Assembly (NCBI RefSeq): GCF_949769285.1
Contig: NZ_OX458331.1
Location: 496,001-560,000, forward strand
Reading direction: 5' to 3'
DNA: 64,000 nt
From: Anaerococcus sp. Marseille-Q7828
GTDB taxonomy: Bacteria; Bacillota; Clostridia; Tissierellales; Peptoniphilaceae
Shown here: in pieces, positions 58,691-64,000 of the stretch
Numbering within the stretch: the first letter of the stretch is position 1
How the letters are laid out: the number at the start of each line of letters is the position of its first letter
Position numbers and translations under genes: made by a program
Notes under the pieces: model-generated
What the model saw: only the letters and a program-made list of their open reading frames with translations
Told to the model about the DNA's origin: nothing
The model's database searches: none

Positions 58691-60097
58691 TTAGTCAGTC
58701 AAAGAATTTCTCAAATCTTCTACTTCTGTTTTAAAATCTTCGTCGCTTTCCATCTGATCTTTTACCTTATCTATGCCATGCATGATGGTAGTATGATCTC
58801 TTTCAAAAGCATTTGAAATAGTAACAAGGGATGAATCGGTCAAATCTCTTGATAGGTACATGGCTATATGCCTTGGATTGACTATCTCCTTTTTCCTGCT
58901 CTTGCCCTTTAGGTCGGAAACTTTTATAGCATATTTCTCTGCTACCTTTTTTTGTATATCGCCTATATTGATGTGCTTTCTCTTGTGGATGGACCTTGTA
59001 TTGATCCCCTTTGTCGCATCTTCAAGGTTTATGGTATTTCTCCCATCTCCCTTGGCGTAGGCAATGGCTGTTGATAAAGCACCTTCCAAATCTCTAATGT
59101 TTGTATCGATATTTTCAGCTATATAGGTCAATATTTCATTATCTATAAAGGCACCTAATTCATCAGATTTTTTCTGGAGTATGGCAACCCTTGTCTCAAA
59201 ATCTGGTTTTTGTATATCAACGGTAATACCCCAAGAAAACCTTGAAAGTAACCTATCTTCCAAGTCTTTGATCTCAAGAGGAGGTCTATCTGATGATAGG
59301 ACTATTTGCTTATCAGCATAGTATAGGTCATTGAAGGTGTGGAATAATTCCGTTTGTGTACCTTCCTTATTAGATAGAAACTGGATGTCGTCTATAAGGA
59401 GGATATCTGCTGACCTGTACTTGTCCCTAAATTCTTGGTTTAAATTTTGGTTTTTGGACCTGCTAGTTGGCTGGATACTTGCTATAAGCTCATTTGTAAA
59501 GCGTTCACTAGATATATACATGACATATAAGTCGTCGCGTTCTTCAAGGATCTTATGGGCTATGGCCTGCATCAAGTGAGTTTTGCCAAGGCCCGAATCT
59601 CCATATATAAATAGAGGGTTGTAGACCTTATTAGGGTGGCCATTTATGATATTTTCAGTAACTGCACTGGCAACAGCTAGGGCGTATTGGTTGGATTTGC
59701 CTTGGATGAAGTTTTCAAAGGTGTAGTTCCTATCCAAAAGTGGCTTTGGATACTTGTTTACTCCCTTTATCCTCATCTGCCCATCGTCATCAAAGTTATT
59801 GCCCAAGGTCAAGATTCTAGAATATGAATCAGAATCCCTTGCAACAACCACGACCTTATAGTGGCCAGGCTCATCTTTTGTAATCCTATCCAAGCTTTCT
59901 TGGAGGGACGGGGTCCATATCTTATCGTAAACGAAAATCATATTGGACTTTGGTATTTCCAAATACAGAGTATTTTCATAGAGATTTAATGGTTTTAAAA
60001 TATCTATCCATGTGTAATATTGACTCTCATCTGGAATATTCATTTTCATTTCATTTTTTAATTCATCTGTAATGTATTCTAAATTGATCATCATCAA
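58691..60097 (-). CDS. dnaA: Chromosomal replication initiator DnaA
   Basis: 468 residues. Domain I (LKNEMKMNIPDESQYYTWID), the AAA+ domain (FIYGDSGLGKTHLMQAIAH Walker A, ILLIDDIQFLSNKEGT Walker B), and the domain IV DNA-binding signature (AMYLSRDLTDSSLVTISNAF, then ERDHTTIMHGI). Opens oriC. AAAGGCTTG precedes the two ATG codons at the start. Confidence 0.98.
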   Translation of the reverse strand: MMMINLEYITDELKNEMKMNIPDESQYYTWIDILKPLNLYENTLYLEIPKSNMIFVYDKIWTPSLQESLDRITKDEPGHYKVVVVARDSDSYSRILTLGNNFDDDGQMRIKGVNKYPKPLLDRNYTFENFIQGKSNQYALAVASAVTENIINGHPNKVYNPLFIYGDSGLGKTHLMQAIAHKILEERDDLYVMYISSERFTNELIASIQPTSRSKNQNLNQEFRDKYRSADILLIDDIQFLSNKEGTQTELFHTFNDLYYADKQIVLSSDRPPLEIKDLEDRLLSRFSWGITVDIQKPDFETRVAILQKKSDELGAFIDNEILTYIAENIDTNIRDLEGALSTAIAYAKGDGRNTINLEDATKGINTRSIHKRKHINIGDIQKKVAEKYAIKVSDLKGKSRKKEIVNPRHIAMYLSRDLTDSSLVTISNAFERDHTTIMHGIDKVKDQMESDEDFKTEVEDLRNSLTD

Positions 60098-60720
60098 GCC
60101 TTTCTTAGTAAAAATCTTTCCACAAGTATAAAGACCTATATTTAAAGGATTAGACCAAATAATAGGACTTATCCACTAATGTGGATTAAATTGTGGATAA
60201 GTTGAAAAATTTTAAATAAAGCTCTATTTTATGAGATTAAAATTATAAAAAATCGAGAAAAATAAAAAAAATTAAAACTTTTCCACAAAAATATAACCTA
60301 TGAAAAGCAAAAACTGGCTTTTCCATATATTTTTACACCTCAAATTATACTATAAAATAGAGATTTGTACAAGTTATCCACATCTTGTTAATAAGTTTTG
60401 GGAAAACTCCCCAAGAAAATTATTATTTAAGATTTTTAATTGTTGATATGTGGATAAGTCTGTGTATTTATTTATAGTTTTTATAATTTTATTTTGATTT
60501 TGTCCATATAATGGGATTTTGATTTTTTTATACTCACATATATTAATTTTTTTTCATTTGGATAAGTGTTCAAATATTGTTGATAAAAATTCTTCCCAAA
60601 ATATTTATCCACATTGAAAAAATATAAGAGAATTCTCTAAAATTTGGTATATTTATAAGGAAAATCCAAGAATTTTTATTCATGGCAAATATTCATAGCT
60701 AATTTAGGATTAAAAGAGCT
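60098..60720. other. Origin of replication (oriC), upstream part
   Basis: About 620 non-coding AT-rich bases between divergent dnaA and rpmH. Perfect DnaA boxes are TGTGGATAA (60192-60200), TTATCCACA (60374-60382), TGTGGATAA (60449-60457) and TTATCCACA (60605-60613), plus near-boxes such as TTATCCACT (60169). Long A/T runs (60230-60300, 60480-60560) would suit a DNA-unwinding element. Gene strand polarity switches here. The dnaA promoter must also lie inside. Confidence 0.9.
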
Positions 60721-60728
60721 AAAAAACC

Positions 60729-60757
60729 TTGACAGAATAGCTATTTCTACATATAAT
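60729..60757 (+). promoter_or_regulatory. Promoter of rpmH
   Basis: TTGACA (60729-60734), 17 bases, TATAAT (60752-60757): full consensus, 33 bases before the start codon. Confidence 0.9.
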
Positions 60758-60790
60758 AATATGAGTCAAAATTTATGAGGAGGTGTAATA

Positions 60791-60925
60791 ATGAAAAGAA
60801 CCTATCAACCAAATAGAAGAAAAAGAGCTAAAGATCATGGTTTTAGAAAAAGAATGTCAACACCAGGTGGCAGACGCGTTATTAAAGCTAGACGTAAGAA
60901 AAACAGAAAAAGACTTTCAGCTTAA
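60791..60925 (+). CDS. rpmH: Ribosomal protein bL34
   Basis: 44 residues: [18 protein letters not shown] then the basic [13 protein letters not shown] and [11 protein letters not shown]. Matches bL34 along its full length. GAGGAGGTGTAATA lies before the ATG. First gene of the plus-strand arm; rnpA follows after 47 bases. Confidence 0.98.
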   Translation: MKRTYQPNRRKRAKDHGFRKRMSTPGGRRVIKARRKKNRKRLSA

Positions 60926-60972
60926 TTTATAAGCCATAAGTTTTGCTTTTTTACTTAGATTTAAGGACATAG

Positions 60973-61323
60973 ATGGAAAAGCGAATAAGTTTAAGAAAAG
61001 ATACTGACTTTCAGAGAGTATACAAAAAGAATCAAGCTTTTTTTAATAGAGACTTTACTGTATTGATCAAAAACAATGGCCTCTCCCATCCCCGCTTTGG
61101 TTTTCCTATAAGCAAAAAGATTGGTAAGGCCAACCAAAGAAATAAACTTAAGAGAAAACTACGCGATATAGTAAGGAATAATTACAAAAATCTCAATGGA
61201 GTTGATATTGTTATCATTCCAAAAAAGCATGTCACAGAATTTGACTACATCAGACTTAAGAAATCTCTAGGTCACGTACTTAGCAAAGCATTTAAAAAGA
61301 ATAAGATTTTTTATGTTAAATAA
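60973..61323 (+). CDS. rnpA: Ribonuclease P protein component
   Basis: 116 residues. The conserved basic motif [19 protein letters not shown] binds the RNase P RNA, and [11 protein letters not shown] is the preceding strand. Assists 5' maturation of tRNAs. Overlaps yidD by 11 bases. Confidence 0.95.
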   Translation: MEKRISLRKDTDFQRVYKKNQAFFNRDFTVLIKNNGLSHPRFGFPISKKIGKANQRNKLKRKLRDIVRNNYKNLNGVDIVIIPKKHVTEFDYIRLKKSLGHVLSKAFKKNKIFYVK

Positions 61324-61528
61324 AATTTTTATAAAAATCATTATATTTTATCGAAACTACATTTCTCCACAACTTGGCTTTGGAAAGTGCAAATATCATC
61401 CAACCTGTTCTAGCTACGCTATTGAGTGTTTTAGAAGGTATGGATTTGTAAAAGCATTTTTGATGTCTGTGTGGAGAATTTTACGATGCAATCCTTTTTC
61501 CAAGGGTGGATATGACCCTGTCCCTTAA
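61313..61528 (+). CDS. yidD: Membrane protein insertion efficiency factor YidD
   Basis: 71 residues. [19 protein letters not shown] and [14 protein letters not shown] are the YidD (DUF37/haemolysin domain) signature, with an N-terminal amphipathic segment. Lies between rnpA and yidC as in most bacteria and assists YidC. Confidence 0.95.
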   Translation: MLNKIFIKIIIFYRNYISPQLGFGKCKYHPTCSSYAIECFRRYGFVKAFLMSVWRILRCNPFSKGGYDPVP

Positions 61529-61549
61529 TTTATATTATATGGAGAGATT

Positions 61550-62302
61550 ATGATAAATTTTTTAGCTAGCATTTTGGGCAAGCTAATGAGATGGATATAT
61601 GATTCGCTATCAGCAACCGGTGTAGAACCAGAAAACATTTCTTATTATGCCATAGCAATCATTATTATGACTCTTTTAGTTTCCCTAATCACAATACCAG
61701 TTACAATTTCCAGCCAAAAACAGGCTGAACAAACTCAAAGAATAAAACCTAAGATGGATGAAATCCAAAAGAAATATTCCTATGACCAACAAATCATGCA
61801 AAAAAAGATGCAAGAGCTATATAAGGAAGAGGGTGTCAATCCAGGTATTTCATCTTGTCTTATGATGATTTTTCAACTTTTAATCCTCTTTGGATTATTT
61901 AGAGTTATGAACGATACAAAAACCTTTGTCTTCCCTGAGGGCATAGAAAATCTTAGAAGAGATTTCTACTGGGTGCCAGATCTAACACTTGCAGACCCAC
62001 TATGGTTCGGTTTGCCATTACTTACAAGTATATCCCAATTTTTGGTAACCCTATTTTCAATGAAGACTAACCCTCAAATGAGTGAAGGACCAATGAGTGC
62101 CATGAATAAATCTTTTTTATTTATGCCACTAATTTTCTTTATGACCTTTATCAGACTACCAGCTGGTCTTCCACTTTACTATACAATGAGTTCTCTTATC
62201 AGACTTATTATTATGGTAATAATGCATTACACAGTTAAAAAACCAAAACAATTAAATGAGGTAAAAGATGAAAAAGTCAATAATAAAACAAGCAAAAAAT
62301 AA
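61550..62302 (+). CDS. yidC: Membrane protein insertase YidC/OxaA
   Basis: 250 residues of the Gram-positive type with about five membrane helices. No lipoprotein signal Cys is evident at the N-terminus, unlike SpoIIIJ. The cytoplasmic loop (RIKPKMDEIQKKYSYDQQIM, QKKMQELYKEEG) and GISSCLMMIFQLLILFGLF are family landmarks. It inserts membrane proteins with or without SecYEG. The tail overlaps jag by 35 bases. Confidence 0.94.
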   Translation: MINFLASILGKLMRWIYDSLSATGVEPENISYYAIAIIIMTLLVSLITIPVTISSQKQAEQTQRIKPKMDEIQKKYSYDQQIMQKKMQELYKEEGVNPGISSCLMMIFQLLILFGLFRVMNDTKTFVFPEGIENLRRDFYWVPDLTLADPLWFGLPLLTSISQFLVTLFSMKTNPQMSEGPMSAMNKSFLFMPLIFFMTFIRLPAGLPLYYTMSSLIRLIIMVIMHYTVKKPKQLNEVKDEKVNNKTSKK

Positions 62303-63452
62303 AGAAGAAGCTATCAGATTAGCCTTAAATGAAATTGGTAAAGACAGATCAGAAGTTGAAATAGAAGTCATAGAAGAAGGATCTGCTGGATTTTTGGGCC
62401 TTGGCAGCAAGGATGCTGTTGTAAAAGTAATATATGATGAGAGTGTAGAAGAAAGCTTATTTGATTTTGAAGAAGAAATCAAAAGAGATAGCTCTAAAGG
62501 AAATTCATACAATATTTCTAAAAGATCAGAGTATTACAAAAACGAAGCTTCTGCAAATTACAAAAGTGATGATCAGCCAGAAATCCCTAGCCAAAAGGAA
62601 GACTACCAATATGATTCTGCTGCCTTTGAAGATTCTATAAAAAGCATCAGGGGCGAGGAAGAAGACTTAGGAGAATACTCTAGACTTCAAAAAATCAATT
62701 CTTACCAAGAGAATTCATCAAAAGAAAAAAAGGAAAATCCAGACTTATCCCAAGTTTTGGACCACAACATTGACTCTATAACTAATGATGGCTACAAGAT
62801 AGAAAGACGTCCAGAGCCAGTTTTTGAAGAAGAAAAACCACAAGACGAATCTAGTGAAGATTTAGCAGAAGATTCAATAGAAGAATCAAAAGAAGAAAGC
62901 AAAGATGAGTCAATAGCAAGAGTATTTACTGCAGGTGCAGATTCTTCTAAGGTGAATATTGCCAAGGAAAAACAACAATCTGACATTGACAAGTACTACA
63001 AGGCCAAGGAATTTTTAGAAGAAATCTTAGAGCAAATGCACTTCGAAAATGCTACAGTTTATGGCAACTTAGAAGGATCAATCATCAAACTTGATGCCAA
63101 GGTTGATGAAAATGACACAGGCATTGCCATAGGTAGAGGCGGCCAAACTCTAGATGCCATAGAGCTTTTGATTAGAAAATCTATTGATTCAAGGGCAAAC
63201 AACCTCAGAGTAAATGTAGATATCAATAATTACAAAAAACGTAGAGATGAAAAAATTGTAGAACTTGCAGCAGACACTGCAAGAAAAGTTCAAAGAAGCA
63301 AGAAATCTTGGAACTTAAAATACATGAACTCCTACGAAAGAAGACTAGCCCACGAAGAAATTAGCAAACATGAAAATGTAACTAGCCACTCAGAAGGCAT
63401 AGAACCAAAACGTTATGTAGTTGTTTCTTACCTAGAAGATGAAGAAGAATAA
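62268..63452 (+). CDS. jag: Jag/KhpB RNA-binding protein
   Basis: 394 residues, longer than usual because of a large acidic linker. Jag_N domain at residues 3-50 (AKNKEEAIRLALNEIGKD, GSAGFLGLGSK), acidic Glu/Ser linker (about 70-240), then KH (AIGRGGQTLDAIELLIRK carrying the GxxG-like loop) and R3H (MNSYERRLAHEEISKHENV, the RxxxH motif) domains. KhpB binds many RNAs and affects division and cell-wall growth. GAGGTAAAAG lies before the ATG inside yidC. Confidence 0.93.
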   Translation: MKKSIIKQAKNKEEAIRLALNEIGKDRSEVEIEVIEEGSAGFLGLGSKDAVVKVIYDESVEESLFDFEEEIKRDSSKGNSYNISKRSEYYKNEASANYKSDDQPEIPSQKEDYQYDSAAFEDSIKSIRGEEEDLGEYSRLQKINSYQENSSKEKKENPDLSQVLDHNIDSITNDGYKIERRPEPVFEEEKPQDESSEDLAEDSIEESKEESKDESIARVFTAGADSSKVNIAKEKQQSDIDKYYKAKEFLEEILEQMHFENATVYGNLEGSIIKLDAKVDENDTGIAIGRGGQTLDAIELLIRKSIDSRANNLRVNVDINNYKKRRDEKIVELAADTARKVQRSKKSWNLKYMNSYERRLAHEEISKHENVTSHSEGIEPKRYVVVSYLEDEEE

Positions 63453-63456
63453 TGCT

Positions 63457-63481
63457 GGACCCAGAGGGGTCCTCTTTTTTT
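63457..63481 (+). terminator. Terminator after jag
   Basis: GGACCC-AGAG-GGGTCC hairpin followed by TCTTTTTTT, four bases after the stop. Confidence 0.9.
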
Positions 63482-63535
63482 GCCTGTAAAACACTAAAGC
63501 AAATCGCCATAAATTTATAAAAAGCCTTACAAACA

Positions 63536-63563
63536 TTGACATTTTAATATTTTCGCTTATAAT
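63536..63563 (+). promoter_or_regulatory. Promoter of mnmE
   Basis: TTGACA (63536-63541), 16-base spacer, TATAAT (63558-63563). A small CCACG/CGTGG hairpin follows in the leader (about 63578-63595). Confidence 0.8.
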
Positions 63564-63616
63564 CTTTATGTTACAAACCACGGGTCAAAGACGTGGATAT
63601 ACGAAAAGGAGAATAT

Positions 63617-64000
63617 ATGAGTGAAGCTACTATAGCAGCAATTTCCACTCCAACTGGTACCGGTGGTATATCCATTGTTAGGATGAGTGGAGATAAGAGC
63701 AAAGAAATAATTGATAAAATTTTCTCTCCCCTTGCTGGTGGTCCAATAGATAGAAAAAAGGACAACCGCAGGATGAGATATGGAAATATTGTGGACGGCG
63801 ATGAAGTAATAGATGAGGTTATGGTTTCCTTTATGGCAGGGCCTGCCACCTACACACGCGAAGATATCGTAGAAATCAATTGCCATGGTTCCTTTATTTC
63901 TGTCAAAAAGATATTAAACCTGGTTTTGGATTCTGGAGCAGTTTTGGCCGAGCCTGGTGAATTTACTAAACGTGCCTTTTTAAATGGTAGGATAGACCTA
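63617..64000 (+). CDS. mnmE: tRNA modification GTPase MnmE, N-terminal part
   Basis: First 128 residues; the gene runs off the right edge. [19 protein letters not shown] is the N-terminal folate-binding domain signature, and [18 protein letters not shown] with [15 protein letters not shown] follow as in MnmE/TrmE. With MnmG it makes 5-carboxymethylaminomethyl-uridine at the tRNA wobble position. AAAGGAGAATAT precedes the ATG. The GTPase domain lies outside the window. Confidence 0.95.
   Translation, partial: MSEATIAAISTPTGTGGISIVRMSGDKSKEIIDKIFSPLAGGPIDRKKDNRRMRYGNIVDGDEVIDEVMVSFMAGPATYTREDIVEINCHGSFISVKKILNLVLDSGAVLAEPGEFTKRAFLNGRIDL

Noticed and set aside
1-64000. CRISPR arrays, tRNA and rRNA genes
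   Set aside because: I saw no regularly spaced repeats of CRISPR type, no cloverleaf with conserved tRNA arms and no rRNA sequence in the window; short tandem copies at 13448-13493 are only two units.

Overview
The window looks like the replication-origin region of a low-GC Gram-positive anaerobe, most likely a Peptoniphilaceae/Tissierellia member such as Anaerococcus. This is inferred from protein style and gene content (AT-rich DNA, Sec lipoproteins, an unusual Opp system, a sialic-acid operon, no sporulation genes); no database search was possible. oriC lies between dnaA and rpmH (about 60.1-60.7 kb). Almost everything left of it is on the minus strand, and rpmH-rnpA-yidD-yidC-jag-mnmE run on the plus strand to the right, so most genes point away from the origin.

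Layout, left to right. 0-3.3 kb: the start of an old-yellow-enzyme gene, a CDF cation-efflux gene broken by an IS150-type element, and arsC. 3.4-9 kb: a sialic-acid operon (nanE-nanA-SSS transporter-yhcH-nanK-rpiR). 9-13.5 kb: small housekeeping and unknown genes and a hairpin RNA candidate. 13.5-25.3 kb: an oligopeptide ABC system with two binding lipoproteins. OppC carries a complete RCC1-like propeller and OppF a large insertion. 25.4-31 kb: a secreted peptidoglycan amidase, a lipoprotein, two antitoxin genes with decayed toxins, and a DDAH-like hydrolase. 31-34.6 kb: two RraA-like proteins around a GltS-type carrier, controlled by a GntR regulator. 35.3-50.1 kb: an accessory region.

The accessory region holds the most interesting system. 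A compact locus at 45.5-50.1 kb encodes an RNPP-type (XRE plus helical repeat) regulator, a previously unmarked 41-residue secreted peptide resembling a PapR-type pheromone, a PqqD-like recognition protein, a radical-SAM/SPASM maturase, a previously unmarked 58-residue Cys-containing precursor peptide, and a peptide-export ABC protein. I read it as a quorum-sensing-controlled radical-SAM RiPP system. Its exporter has a near-identical copy at 35.3-36.9 kb and a third, fossil copy. The fossil copy is split by a 4-kb segment carrying an ArsR/HMA/P-type-ATPase metal-efflux cassette and a Cys/His-rich secreted protein. A second two-protein ABC exporter with its own XRE regulator lies between.

50.2-60.1 kb is the core dnaA-dnaN-yaaA-recF-gyrB-gyrA cluster, with an RsbV-RsbW-sigma module appended. 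DnaA boxes sit on both sides of dnaA, and a parS-like site lies about 25 kb from the origin.
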